Assembly (NCBI RefSeq): GCF_900240315.1
Contig: NZ_OEPZ01000002.1
Span: 124,001 to 188,000, forward strand
DNA from: Dorea phocaeensis
GTDB taxonomy: Bacteria; Bacillota; Clostridia; Lachnospirales; Lachnospiraceae
DNA length: 64,000 nt
Direction: 5' to 3'
In this document: positions 8,151-17,253 of the stretch, in pieces
How positions within the stretch are numbered: the stretch's first letter is position 1
Layout of the letters: the number at the start of each line of letters is the position of its first letter
Program-made: the position numbers and the translations under genes
Notes under the pieces: model-generated
Databases searched by the model: none
What the model was told of the DNA's origin: nothing
Seen by the model: only the letters and a program-made list of their open reading frames with translations

Positions 8151-8187
8151 TCAAAAAGAAAATCCCAGACGCCATGCCTGAGATTTT
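8151..8187 (-). terminator. Terminator after the hydrogenase operon
   Basis: Ten-bp stem AAAATCTCAG / CTGGGATTTT (8159-8187, one G-U pair) followed on the minus strand by CTTTTTGA. It lies 70 nt past the hydrogenase stop. The rest of 8077-8257 shows nothing else recognisable. Confidence 0.75.
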
Positions 8188-8257
8188 CTCCCGATAGATC
8201 TTCCTCCCTGATGCCTGCCTTGATGTCTGCGTTCTATCTCTTTATGTATTTTATTTC

Positions 8258-9988
8258 TTATCTTACCTTATGCTCTGTATGCAGCAGCATATGTGCCTTG
8301 TGTGACATCGGCTTCTCGAAATACTCTTCATACATCCGTGCAATATCCTGATTCTCATGGGAGAACCGAATTTCTGACTTCTGATCCAGATCATACAGAT
8401 TCTTGCCTCGCTCAAATGCCAGCTCCTCTCCGTCGTGAATCGGCTGTCCTCCGCCACCGACACAACCGCCCGGACATGCCATTACTTCTACGAAATCATA
8501 CTGGACTTCTCCTCTTTCGATCTTTTCAAGAAGAGCTCTGGTATTTCCAAGTCCGCTGACTACTGCAGTTCTCACCCGGATATCATCGATCTTAAACTCC
8601 GCTTCCATCACACCATGATTCTCCTGGAACCCAGGACTTCTTACCACCTTAAATGCATCTGCATCTGGATTCTCTCCTTTCAGGAGATAGTATGCCGTCC
8701 GAAGCGCAGCTTCCATAACGCCTCCCGTTGCTCCAAAGATCACACCCGCTCCAGATCCATCCTGCATAGGCCGATCGCTCTCTATATCCTGAAGCGTTGC
8801 CGGATTGATGTGGGCTGCACGAATCATCTGCGTCAGCTCTCTGGTTGTAATCACCGTATCGATATCCCGTCCTGCATATTCCTGATAGAACAATTCCATC
8901 TCACTTTCGCCCTTTTTGGCAACACATGGCATAACGGATACAGTATAAATCTTCTCCGGTGATACGTCAAGCTTCTCTGCAAAATAGGTCTTCATCACCG
9001 CACCGAACATTTGCTGCGGAGATTTTGCCGAAGACAGGTATTTCACCAAATGCGGGAACTGCGACTTCGCAAACCGGATCCAGCCCGGACAACAAGACGT
9101 GAACATCGGCCGTTCCTTCAACTCTCCTGATGTGAACCTCTCTATAAATTCACTTGCCTCTTCCATAATCGTTAAATCTGCTGAAAACGTAGTGTCAAAC
9201 ACGTAATCTACACCCATTTTCTTAAGTGCATCTAAGATTTTTCCAACGGTTGCTTCTTCCTTGGCAAGTCCTAAGCTCTCTCCCCAGGCTGCCCGCACTG
9301 CCGGCGCCACCTGTGCAACAACAATTTTCTCTTCATCTTCAATGGCATTCCACACTTTCTCTGTATCGTCTCTTGCACCGAGTGCTCCCACCGGACAATG
9401 TGTAATACACTGTCCGCACAGAGAACAGTCTGCCTCCTCAATCGTCTTATGCCCCGCTACATTTACGGTCGTTCTGGAACCTGTTCCTTCCAGATCCCAA
9501 ATGCTTAAACTCTGTACCTTGTCACAGACTTGGATACAGCGCATACATTTAATACATTTAGAAGAATCTCTGATCAGCGGGAAATTCTTATTCCACGGCT
9601 GTCTTTCAATCTCTGCCTTGTATGGGATCTCCAGAATATTCAGATCGTTGGCGATCTTCTGAAGGGAACAATTTCCACTCCGGTAACAGGTAACACACTC
9701 GCAGTCATGCTGGGAGAGTATCATCTGCACATTTGCCTTCCGATGTCTGCGCACCTTCGGGCTGTTGGTATAAATCACCATTCCTTCTTCCGCCATATTA
9801 TTGCAGGATGTAATCAGCCGATTCTTTCCTTCCAGCTCTACCACACATACACGGCAGGCTGCAATCTCATTGATTCCTTTCAGATAACACAGCTTCGGAA
9901 TATGAATTCCATACTGTGCGGCAGCCTCCATAATGGTAGTATTTTCTTTTACGGAGATTGCCTGCCCGTCAATTGTAAGATTTACCAT
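8258..9988 (-). CDS. hydA: [FeFe] hydrogenase, group A with N-terminal Fe-S domains
   Basis: A 576-residue cytosolic hydrogenase. Domains in order: plant-type [2Fe-2S] domain (residues 1-80, CRVCVVELEG), the His/Cys-ligated [4Fe-4S] segment (HDCECVTCYRSGNCSLQ), two [4Fe-4S] ferredoxin motifs (CIKCMRCIQVC and CSLCGQCITHCPVGA), then the H-cluster domain with L1 TSCCPGWIRFA, L2 MPCVAKKGE and L3 MACPGGCVGGGGQP, ending in the small-subunit-like tail (YEEYFEKPMSHKAH). It couples proton reduction or H2 oxidation to the neighbouring flavoprotein. Its ATG overlaps the end of that gene by 7 nt. The pairing with a GltD-like partner is that described for group A2 enzymes. Confidence 0.95.
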   Translation of the reverse strand: MVNLTIDGQAISVKENTTIMEAAAQYGIHIPKLCYLKGINEIAACRVCVVELEGKNRLITSCNNMAEEGMVIYTNSPKVRRHRKANVQMILSQHDCECVTCYRSGNCSLQKIANDLNILEIPYKAEIERQPWNKNFPLIRDSSKCIKCMRCIQVCDKVQSLSIWDLEGTGSRTTVNVAGHKTIEEADCSLCGQCITHCPVGALGARDDTEKVWNAIEDEEKIVVAQVAPAVRAAWGESLGLAKEEATVGKILDALKKMGVDYVFDTTFSADLTIMEEASEFIERFTSGELKERPMFTSCCPGWIRFAKSQFPHLVKYLSSAKSPQQMFGAVMKTYFAEKLDVSPEKIYTVSVMPCVAKKGESEMELFYQEYAGRDIDTVITTRELTQMIRAAHINPATLQDIESDRPMQDGSGAGVIFGATGGVMEAALRTAYYLLKGENPDADAFKVVRSPGFQENHGVMEAEFKIDDIRVRTAVVSGLGNTRALLEKIERGEVQYDFVEVMACPGGCVGGGGQPIHDGEELAFERGKNLYDLDQKSEIRFSHENQDIARMYEEYFEKPMSHKAHMLLHTEHKVR

Positions 9989-11814
9989 AATGTCTCTCTG
10001 CCTCCTTTGAATATTCCATATCCGAAATGATCACAACGCAGGCATCTGGATGCCTCTTGTTTTGCTTCCTTCTCTGTCATACAGTTTTCTACGCCTTCAA
10101 AGTCACAGACTCTCTCACATGCCTCTCGTTCCGTCAGGTTAACCCGACCGCACGGAGTTCTGTCATCCAGATGTGCTTCCGGAATTTCCACATCACAGGA
10201 AATCTCGTGGCGATAACCCAGATATTCATCAATGTTCGCCGCAACCACCTTTGCCGCCGCAATGGCACTGATTACCGACGCCGGTCCGCTGGCACAATCA
10301 CCGCCCGCAAAGACGCCCGGCATATTCTCGAATGTTCCACTTTTTTCTGTTACAATCTTACCTCTGGCAACCGGAATTCCTGCCTCTTCAAAATGACGGG
10401 TTTCAATATTCTGTCCAATAGCCACAACTAATACATCGCACGGAATATAAATATTTTCCTCTCCGGTCGGTTTAATGCTGGCACGTCCATCCTTGATTGA
10501 ACTAATCATCTGCGGTGTCACATAAATTCCGCGGATATGATGATTCTCATCCACATCAAGCGCAGCCGGAGCCTTCAGCGTCTGAAGCTCAATACCTTCT
10601 GCCACCGCACCTTCAATCTCTCCAGGAAGCGCCGTCATATCGGCAACTCTTCTTCTATAAACGATACTTACCTTCTTAGCGCCAAGACGTTTCGCTGTGC
10701 GAACCGCGTCCATGGAAACATTTCCGCCACCAATGACCGCCACTTCTTTTCCGGTTAAATCCATGATCTGATTCTTTCCTACGTTCCGCAAAAACTCTAC
10801 CGCAGACAACACACCGTCCGCATCCTCACCCTCTAAGCCAAGCTTCTTATCCGTGCTTGCTCCAATGGTAATCAGAACCGCATCGTACTGTTCCCGAAGT
10901 TCCTGCATCGTGATATCCTGACCAATTTTCAGACCGTACTTCACTTCCACACCAGTCTTTAAGATCGCATTGATGTCTTCCTCTAACCGCTCCTTCGGCA
11001 GACGGTAGTTCGGAATTCCATAACGCAGCATACCACCAAGCTTCGGAAGCATCTCATAAACCGTTGCCTGATGCCCCATCAGCTGGAGATAATACGCAGC
11101 GCTTAAACCTCCCGGTCCACCTCCAAGTACCGCTACCTTCTTGCCGGTAGACGGTGCACATGCCGGCGGATCTACTTCCCCTGCGTAATCAGCCGCCATC
11201 CGTTTCAGTCCCCGGATATTAATAGAATCATCTACCATATTTCTACGGCATCTGGCCTCACATGGATGCTCACAGATAAAGCCACAGGTTGTCGGGAATG
11301 GATTGTCCTTGCGGATCAGCCTGATTGCATCTGCATATCTACCTTCTCCTACCAGTGCAATATACCCCGGAATATCTACATGTGCCGGACACAAGGATAC
11401 ACATGGTACCGGCTGATTGTACGTACAGGTACAGCGTCCGTTCTGAATATGCTCAATATAATCGTCCCGATATCCGATCAATCCTTTATAAACCATATTA
11501 GCCGCTTCATACCCGATCGCACAGTCTGCAGACTCCATAATGGAAAGAGCCGTCTGCTCCATCACATCCAACGTTTCCATCGTCGCCTTTCCGTCCAGTA
11601 CGTCTTTGATAAAATGATTCAGCTGTCCCAGTCCAATCCGACACGGCACACATTTCCCACATGTCTGCGCGTGACATAATTCCAAAAATGCCCGGGCCAT
11701 ATCTACCGGACACAGCCCCGGCGGACTCGATTCAATTCTTCGCTCCAAATCCTTATAGAGCCCTTCCATCACGATCTTCGCTCTCTTTGGTGAAGCTATC
11801 TCTAACCTGCTCAT
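9982..11814 (-). CDS. NuoF-type Fe-S domain fused to GltD-like NAD(P)H oxidoreductase
   Basis: A 610-residue cytosolic flavoprotein. Residues 1-130 match the NADH_4Fe-4S domain of NuoF (CGKCVPCRIG). Next comes a glutamate-synthase small-subunit Fe-S domain (CPAHVDIPGYI, CGFICEHPCEARCRR), then FAD- and NAD(P)-binding Rossmann motifs (VAVLGGGPGGLSAAYYL; VAVIGGGNVSMDAVRTAKRLGA) and GVFAGGDCASGPASVISAI. The C-terminal tail carries further Cys (CLRCDHFGYG). It most likely moves electrons between NAD(P)H and the hydrogenase encoded next, with which it overlaps by 7 nt. No glutamate synthase large subunit is nearby, so ammonium assimilation is unlikely. ATG at 11814 with GGAATGTAGCTG upstream. Confidence 0.9.
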   Translation of the reverse strand: MSRLEIASPKRAKIVMEGLYKDLERRIESSPPGLCPVDMARAFLELCHAQTCGKCVPCRIGLGQLNHFIKDVLDGKATMETLDVMEQTALSIMESADCAIGYEAANMVYKGLIGYRDDYIEHIQNGRCTCTYNQPVPCVSLCPAHVDIPGYIALVGEGRYADAIRLIRKDNPFPTTCGFICEHPCEARCRRNMVDDSINIRGLKRMAADYAGEVDPPACAPSTGKKVAVLGGGPGGLSAAYYLQLMGHQATVYEMLPKLGGMLRYGIPNYRLPKERLEEDINAILKTGVEVKYGLKIGQDITMQELREQYDAVLITIGASTDKKLGLEGEDADGVLSAVEFLRNVGKNQIMDLTGKEVAVIGGGNVSMDAVRTAKRLGAKKVSIVYRRRVADMTALPGEIEGAVAEGIELQTLKAPAALDVDENHHIRGIYVTPQMISSIKDGRASIKPTGEENIYIPCDVLVVAIGQNIETRHFEEAGIPVARGKIVTEKSGTFENMPGVFAGGDCASGPASVISAIAAAKVVAANIDEYLGYRHEISCDVEIPEAHLDDRTPCGRVNLTEREACERVCDFEGVENCMTEKEAKQEASRCLRCDHFGYGIFKGGRETLW

Positions 11815-11873
11815 CAGCTACATTCCTTTCTTTTGTATGAATTCTGAATTACAACAAACGTAACAGTACATTT

Positions 11874-11902
11874 ATTATACCATTTTTTGAAAGTTCTGTA
11901 AG
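11874..11902 (-). promoter_or_regulatory. Promoter of the hydrogenase operon
   Basis: CTTACA (11897-11902), 17-nt spacer, TATAAT (11874-11879), about 60 nt before the flavoprotein start codon. Confidence 0.6.
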
Positions 11903-11939
11903 CAAATCGGCATAAGTAGATAAATTAACAAAAAGCATA

Positions 11940-12461
11940 TTATTCTAGTGACTCCTGCACTACAAGAAAGCCTTTCTCCTTCAATGCATGCTCAATCATA
12001 TCCAAAGTCTCTTCATTATCGGCCGTCACTTCGTGATAATGATATCCGGATGTAATATTTTTCAGCGGACTGGACTTCCCTCTTCTGATATCTTCCAGAA
12101 AATCTGCAATCTTTTTCCTGGAATTGATATTAAGTTCTGCTTCCAGCCGTCCGTACACCCGGTGATGAATCATCACATTATGCACACAGCCACCAAGATC
12201 CACGATGCTGCACAGCTCTTCTTCCAGCTGGTCATCGCTGTGCTGTACCTTAAACGTCCGTTTTGCAGCCACCGGAGCGTTCAGTATATAACCTCGATTC
12301 GTCGCAATAATGTCATAACCCGCGGCACGGATCAGCGCAATATCCTGCACAATCACTTGACGGCTCACTCCATATGCCGCCGCCAGCTTCTGCCCGGATA
12401 CCGGCTCTGCCTGCGCCTGGATCTGCTGAACGATTTCTGCCCTTCTCTTTGCACCTGTCAT
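11940..12461 (-). CDS. niaR: NiaR, nicotinate-responsive transcriptional repressor
   Basis: A DNA-binding repressor of NAD biosynthesis genes that senses nicotinic acid in Firmicutes. The N-terminal HTH_11 domain (EIVQQIQAQAEPVSGQKLAAAYGVSRQVIVQDIALIRAAG) is followed by a 3H ligand-binding domain with the expected His residues (GGCVHNVMIHHRVYG and SGYHYHEV). The open frame starts at 12497, inside nadC; the ATG at 12461 after GAGGCAT is preferred because it begins directly at the conserved HTH domain. As the last gene of nadA-nadB-nadC-niaR it probably controls its own operon. Confidence 0.9.
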   Translation of the reverse strand: MTGAKRRAEIVQQIQAQAEPVSGQKLAAAYGVSRQVIVQDIALIRAAGYDIIATNRGYILNAPVAAKRTFKVQHSDDQLEEELCSIVDLGGCVHNVMIHHRVYGRLEAELNINSRKKIADFLEDIRRGKSSPLKNITSGYHYHEVTADNEETLDMIEHALKEKGFLVVQESLE

Positions 12462-12486
12462 ATGCCTCGTTCCACCTCCGCTTTTC

Positions 12487-13338
12487 TTATACTGCATGAA
12501 GATTTTTCAGAGAAATGTCCAGAATCGGCGCAGAATGTGTCAGCGCGCCGCTGGAAATATAATCAACCCCAAGTTCTGTCAGTCTTCCAATATTTTCCTT
12601 CGTCACATTTCCGGAACACTCCGTCTCTGCACGACCACCGATCACCGCAATAGCCTCCTGCATTTCTTCCGTCGTCATATTATCCAGCATGATAATGTCA
12701 GCGCCTGCTTCCACCGCTTCTTTTACCATCGCAAGGTTCTCAACTTCAACCTCGATCTTTCTGACAAACGGCGCGTATTCTTTCGCCATCTGTACCGCTT
12801 CCTTCACACCGCCTGCTGCCCCGATGTGATTATCTTTCAAAAGCACACCATCAGACAGATTGTAGCGATGGTTGTATCCACCGCCCACTCGTACGGCATA
12901 CTTTTCAAAAATCCGCATATTCGGCGTTGTTTTTCTCGTATCCAAAAGCTTTGTCTTGCTTCCCTTCAAAAGCTCTGCTACAGAATGCGTATAAGTTGCA
13001 ATTCCACTCATCCGCTGCAGATAATTAAGCGCTACCCGCTCTCCGGAAAGAAGCACCCGGATATCTCCGGTCACCTTTCCCATCAACTGACCATTTTTCA
13101 CCTTTTCCCCGTCTTTACAGTATAGCTCTACCTCAGTCTCCGGATCCAGAAGTGTAAATACTCTGGTAAACACATCAAGGCCTGCAATCACCCCGTCCTG
13201 CTTGCAGATCAGTTCCACCTCTCCGGTAACCCTCTCTTTCATAACGGAATTCGTCGTTACATCCTCGCTTGAAATATCCTCTTTCAACGCTTCCATAATC
13301 AAATGGTCTGCCTGTAATTTCATCGTAATCTGATTCAT
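12487..13338 (-). CDS. nadC: Nicotinate-nucleotide pyrophosphorylase (carboxylating), NadC
   Basis: A 283-residue cytosolic quinolinate phosphoribosyltransferase that converts quinolinate and PRPP to nicotinate mononucleotide. Characteristic segments are LNYLQRMSGIATYT, LLDTRKTTPNMRIFEKYAVRVGGGYNHRYNL, VLLKDNHI and the barrel strand ADIIMLDNM. Length is normal. ATG at 13338 has GAAGGAGAAGCAAT upstream. Third gene in the de novo NAD operon, 60 nt after nadB. Confidence 0.97.
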   Translation of the reverse strand: MNQITMKLQADHLIMEALKEDISSEDVTTNSVMKERVTGEVELICKQDGVIAGLDVFTRVFTLLDPETEVELYCKDGEKVKNGQLMGKVTGDIRVLLSGERVALNYLQRMSGIATYTHSVAELLKGSKTKLLDTRKTTPNMRIFEKYAVRVGGGYNHRYNLSDGVLLKDNHIGAAGGVKEAVQMAKEYAPFVRKIEVEVENLAMVKEAVEAGADIIMLDNMTTEEMQEAIAVIGGRAETECSGNVTKENIGRLTELGVDYISSGALTHSAPILDISLKNLHAV

Positions 13339-13398
13339 ATTGCTTCTCCTTCTTTATCAATTCTTTTCTATTTTACTTTCTTCCTTAAGTTGCCTTTC

Positions 13399-14577
13399 TT
13401 ATTCGCCTTCCTTGCTTGCCAGTTCCCGCATAATGCTCTGTGCTGCACGCTTTGCGAATACCATACTCTCCAACAAAGAATTGCTTGCCAGACGATTTCT
13501 CCCATGAACACCATTGCAGCTGGTCTCGCCCACCGCGTACAAATGCTCCATGGACGTTTTACTATTCTTGTCCACCCAGATTCCGCCCATGAAATAATGC
13601 TGCGCCGGAACTACCGGAATCCATTCGCTCAACGGATCATATCCCTCTTCTTTACACTGACAGCAAATATTAGGAAAATGGGCCAGAATTTCTTCCTTCG
13701 GAATCCTCTCCATCGACAGCCACACGTGGTCTGTTCCGTCCTTCTCCATCTGTTCTCGGATCGCCGCCGTCACCACATCTCTTGGCAGCAGTTCATCTAC
13801 AAACCGTTCTCCTGCCTTGTTGTAAAGCACTGCACCTTCTCCCCGCACAGATTCTGAAATGAGGAATCTGCGTCCCGGGCGCTTGGAATACAGCGTTGTC
13901 GGGTGGATCTGTACATAGTCCAAATGATCCAAACGGATTCCCCGCCGTTTTGCAATTGCCAATGCATCTCCCGTCAAATGCGGAAAATTAGTGGTATTCG
14001 GATAACATCCTCCAATCCCGCCACTGGCAAAAATGGTATACGGCGCATGGATATTCCACGTCTCCCCATGATACTCTGCCACGACTCCCTGGCAGGAATC
14101 TTGTTCCACCAGAATATCGGTCATTGTCATATATTCATAAATCGTAATATTTGCCCGTTCTCTTGCCCGTTTAAGTAATTTGCTTGTAATCTCTTTTCCT
14201 GTAATATCCGCATGATACAAAATCCGCGGCCGGGAATGTGCCCCTTCACGAGTATAGACAAATTCCCCATCTTTTTGTTCAAATTCCACGCCATACGACA
14301 CCAGATCCGCGATCACTTCTCTGGAAGAGCGAATCATAATATCCACCGACTCTTTCCGGTTCTCATAACGCCCCGCCCGCATGGTGTCTTCAAAATAGCC
14401 GTCATAATCTTCATCATCCCGCTGCACACAGATTCCTCCCTGTGCCAAGAAAGAATCACTGCTCTCTGCGTCCGCCTTGGTAAGCATGACTACCTTTTTG
14501 TCTTTCCCAATATTAAGCGCGCTAAAAAGACCGCCAACTCCGGTACCGACTACGACAACGTCTGCATATATATCCAT
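13399..14577 (-). CDS. nadB: L-aspartate oxidase NadB (short form)
   Basis: An FAD-dependent enzyme oxidising aspartate to iminoaspartate, the first step of de novo NAD synthesis. It has the dinucleotide-binding motif VVVVGTGVGGLFSALNI, the SDSFLAQGGI substrate segment, HADITGKEITSKLL, FASGGIGGCYPNTTNFPHLTGDALAIAKRRG, and GVHGRNRLASNSLLESMVFAKRAA. At 392 residues it ends just after the catalytic region and lacks the long C-terminal helical domain of E. coli NadB (about 540 residues); such short forms occur in Clostridia. Start set at ATG 14577 with GGGAGGAAGGAAAAAG; the frame also opens upstream with a TTG inside the ribosome site. Confidence 0.93.
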   Translation of the reverse strand: MDIYADVVVVGTGVGGLFSALNIGKDKKVVMLTKADAESSDSFLAQGGICVQRDDEDYDGYFEDTMRAGRYENRKESVDIMIRSSREVIADLVSYGVEFEQKDGEFVYTREGAHSRPRILYHADITGKEITSKLLKRARERANITIYEYMTMTDILVEQDSCQGVVAEYHGETWNIHAPYTIFASGGIGGCYPNTTNFPHLTGDALAIAKRRGIRLDHLDYVQIHPTTLYSKRPGRRFLISESVRGEGAVLYNKAGERFVDELLPRDVVTAAIREQMEKDGTDHVWLSMERIPKEEILAHFPNICCQCKEEGYDPLSEWIPVVPAQHYFMGGIWVDKNSKTSMEHLYAVGETSCNGVHGRNRLASNSLLESMVFAKRAAQSIMRELASKEGE

Positions 14578-14607
14578 CTTTTTCCTTCCTCCCAAATGCT
14601 CGCGCCG

Positions 14608-15513
14608 TTACCTGGCCAGCTCCAGCATTTTTTCCAGCGGTCTGCCGGAATTCTCCCTGAGTTCATCCGTTACAAACACTTCATTTTCTCCCGTTTCCAG
14701 CACTTGAAGAATCTTCTCAAGCGTAACCTTCTTCATATCGTGACAGACTGGTTCCGTCTTTGTGAAATAGAACTTCTTGCCCGGATTTCTCTTTTTCAGT
14801 TCATAACGCACTCCATTTTCCGTACAAATAATAAATTCCTGCTTTGGACTTTCTTCTGCATATCGGATAATGCCTGAGGTACTGCCGATATAATCGGAAA
14901 CCTTCAATACCGCTTCCGCACATTCTGGATGCGTCAATACTTCCGCCTCCGGATGCATCCGCTTGGCCTCTAAAATCTCTTCTACCTGTACCTTCTCGTG
15001 CACCGGGCAGTATCCTGTATTATAGACAAATTCCTTTTCCGGCACCTGACTTGCCACATAATGCGCCAGATTTCGATCCGGAATAAAGAAAATATACTTA
15101 TTCGGAAGAGCTTTGACAATCTTTACTGCATTTGCGGAAGTCACGCACACATCCGAATACTGCTTCAATTCCGCCGTCGAATTGATATAACACACCACTG
15201 CCAGATCATCATACTTCTTTCGCATCTCCTGAATCGTCTCACGATCCGCCATATGCGCCATCGCACAATCCGCCGTCATATCCGGCATCAGTACCGTCTT
15301 CTTGGGATTTAAGATCTTAGCACTCTCTCCCATAAAAGATACGCCGCAAAATACGATTGTCTGCTCCTTTAAATCCACTGCAACCTTACTTAAATAATAA
15401 GAATCTCCAATGTAATCAGCAATTGCCTGTACCTCGTCCGGTACATAATAGTGCGCAAGAATCACAGCATTTTTCTCTTTTTTTAATTTTTTGATCTGTT
15501 CTATAATATCCAT
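14608..15513 (-). CDS. nadA: Quinolinate synthase NadA
   Basis: A 301-residue [4Fe-4S] enzyme that condenses iminoaspartate with dihydroxyacetone phosphate to quinolinate. Visible are NAVILAHYYVPDEVQAIADYIGDS, IVFCGVSFMGESAKILNP (Cys), DMTADCAMAH, VTSANAVKIV, FIPDRNLAHYVA, CPVH, THPECAEAV (Cys), STSGIIRYA and EPVCHDMKK (Cys). Start at ATG 15513 after AGAAAGGAAAAGGTT; the open frame extends upstream into promoter DNA. First gene of the nadABC-niaR operon. Confidence 0.97.
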   Translation of the reverse strand: MDIIEQIKKLKKEKNAVILAHYYVPDEVQAIADYIGDSYYLSKVAVDLKEQTIVFCGVSFMGESAKILNPKKTVLMPDMTADCAMAHMADRETIQEMRKKYDDLAVVCYINSTAELKQYSDVCVTSANAVKIVKALPNKYIFFIPDRNLAHYVASQVPEKEFVYNTGYCPVHEKVQVEEILEAKRMHPEAEVLTHPECAEAVLKVSDYIGSTSGIIRYAEESPKQEFIICTENGVRYELKKRNPGKKFYFTKTEPVCHDMKKVTLEKILQVLETGENEVFVTDELRENSGRPLEKMLELAR

Positions 15514-15546
15514 AACCTTTTCCTTTCTCAGATTCACATTGCTCCT

Positions 15547-15575
15547 ATTATAGCACCTCGCTTTACATGTGACAA
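15547..15575 (-). promoter_or_regulatory. nadABC-niaR promoter, candidate NiaR target
   Basis: TTGTCA (15570-15575), 17-nt spacer, TATAAT (15547-15552). The -35 lies within an imperfect dyad (CTGTCTTGTCACATGTAAAG) that could be the NiaR operator; the operator assignment rests on position and on niaR being in the operon. Confidence 0.6.
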
Positions 15576-15595
15576 GACAGTTATTTTTTTGAGAG

Positions 15596-15655
15596 GGGAC
15601 AGGGTGAAACACAATCGGGGACGGAGGTTTTTTGAAAAAACCTCCGTCCCCGATT
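15596..15655 (-). repeat. Dispersed GGGGACGG palindromic element, copy B
   Basis: The 43-bp palindrome (15613-15655) is identical to copy A, and the upstream flank GGGGACAGGGTGAAACAC is nearly so. It starts 4 nt after the stop codon of the sodium-dependent transporter and lies upstream of the nadA promoter. Confidence 0.85.
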
Positions 15656-15659
15656 GACG

Positions 15660-17120
15660 CTACGCTTTCTTCTTAGCAAACGCACAATATAATACGAATC
15701 CCAAAAGCAGCACTGCCACTGCCATCCAGCCGGCCAACATCGCCGGTCCTTCTCCTACAAATTTGTCGTAGTACCCTTTCAAATAAATAATCATAATAAT
15801 AACCGGAATCACATAGCCAACATACCAGCGGATTCCTTTCGGGAACTTAATTCCATTCCCCGCATTCACTTCTGCCAGGAAGTTATCCCATCCCCATCCA
15901 TTCTTTCTTGTACAGAACAGAAGATATCCAAGACTTCCAAGTGGAAGCAAGTTATTAGATACGATAAAGTCTTCCAGATCCATGATGGTGCTTCCGGCGC
16001 CCACCGGCTCCCAGCCAGCCAGCACATTGAAGCCAAGTACGCATGGCATACTCAAAACAATGATCAGAACTACACTTACCAGCACACTCTTATTTCTGGA
16101 CCAGCCAAACAGATCCATATCAAATGAAATAATATTTTCAAATACAGCTACGATTGTCGTAAACGCAGCAAATGTCAGGAACAGGAAGAACAATGCTCCC
16201 CAAAACTGTCCGCCTGCCATCTGCGCAAATATATTTGGAATAGTGATGAAAATAAGGCTCGGTCCTGCCCCCGGCTCAATCCCAAACGCAAAGCACGCCG
16301 GGATAATAATAAATCCAGCCATTAACGCCACAAAAGTATCCAGACAGGTAATGCTGATTGCTTCGCCAGCCAGACTTCTGTCCTTACTCATATAGCTTCC
16401 AAAAATCATCATGGCTCCAATACCGATGGACAATGTAAAGAATGCCTGACTCATGGCTCCAAAAATTACATTTCCAATTCCGGTCTGCTGCATCTTCGCA
16501 AAATCCGGCACCAGATAGAAGCGGATTCCTTCTCCCGCACCATCCAGGAAGAATGAACGTACAGCCAACACCACCATAATCAAAAGCAGCGCCGTCATCA
16601 TTACTTTCGACATCCGCTCAATTCCTTTTTGAATTCCAAACCAGCATACCGCAAATCCAATTACACAGATCAATACGGTCCACATCGTCAGCGTCCCCGG
16701 ACTTCCCAGCATATCCGCAAACCCAGCCTCTACCGCATCCGGCGTAGCTCCTACAAAATCGCCTCTCACAGAACGGAAACAATAATACATCATCCAACCG
16801 CCAACTGTCGTGTAAAACATCATCAAAAGATAACTTCCGATAATACCGATCCATTTGGTATGATGCCACCTGCTTCCTTTGGGCTCCAGTTCCTCAAACC
16901 CTGCTGCCACACTGTAACGGCTTCCGCGTCCAATGGCAAACTCACACACCAAAACCGGAATTCCCATAATCAACAAAAATATCAGATAAATCAGAATAAA
17001 TGCAGCTCCGCCCAATTCTCCGCAAAGATATGGGAACTTCCACACATTTCCGATTCCAATTGCACATCCGGCTGATACCAAAATGAATCCAAGCCTTGAT
17101 CCGAATTTTTCTCTCTTCAT
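15660..17120 (-). CDS. Neurotransmitter:sodium symporter (NSS/SNF) family transporter
   Basis: A 486-residue polytopic membrane protein, about 11-12 helices. The N-terminus has the family signature SRLGFILVSAGCAIGIGNVWKFPYLCGELGGAAF (unwound TM1 that binds Na+ and substrate), followed by a second signature with GSRYSVAAGFEELEP. Bacterial members such as LeuT, MhsT and TnaT import amino acids with Na+; the substrate here is unknown. ATG at 17120 with GGAGGAAATGAG upstream. Monocistronic: own promoter at 17182-17211, ends at repeat copy B. Confidence 0.93.
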   Translation of the reverse strand: MKREKFGSRLGFILVSAGCAIGIGNVWKFPYLCGELGGAAFILIYLIFLLIMGIPVLVCEFAIGRGSRYSVAAGFEELEPKGSRWHHTKWIGIIGSYLLMMFYTTVGGWMMYYCFRSVRGDFVGATPDAVEAGFADMLGSPGTLTMWTVLICVIGFAVCWFGIQKGIERMSKVMMTALLLIMVVLAVRSFFLDGAGEGIRFYLVPDFAKMQQTGIGNVIFGAMSQAFFTLSIGIGAMMIFGSYMSKDRSLAGEAISITCLDTFVALMAGFIIIPACFAFGIEPGAGPSLIFITIPNIFAQMAGGQFWGALFFLFLTFAAFTTIVAVFENIISFDMDLFGWSRNKSVLVSVVLIIVLSMPCVLGFNVLAGWEPVGAGSTIMDLEDFIVSNNLLPLGSLGYLLFCTRKNGWGWDNFLAEVNAGNGIKFPKGIRWYVGYVIPVIIMIIYLKGYYDKFVGEGPAMLAGWMAVAVLLLGFVLYCAFAKKKA

Positions 17121-17181
17121 CTCATTTCCTCCATTCTCTTTCGTCGGTCACTCTCCCCCACATCTGCAACTAGACTTTGCT

Positions 17182-17211
17182 ATTATAACCTATTACCGTA
17201 TAAAAATGCAA
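17182..17211 (-). promoter_or_regulatory. Promoter of the NSS transporter gene
   Basis: TTGCAT (17206-17211), 18-nt spacer, TATAAT (17182-17187). Confidence 0.55.
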
Positions 17212-17253
17212 CCTTACATCTTTCATATCAGCCGCATCTTCCCTCTTCTATAC

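Noticed and set aside
9982-11814. Annotation as glutamate synthase small subunit
   Set aside because: The N-terminal NuoF-type Fe-S domain and coupling with a hydrogenase, without a large subunit, argue for a hydrogenase partner.
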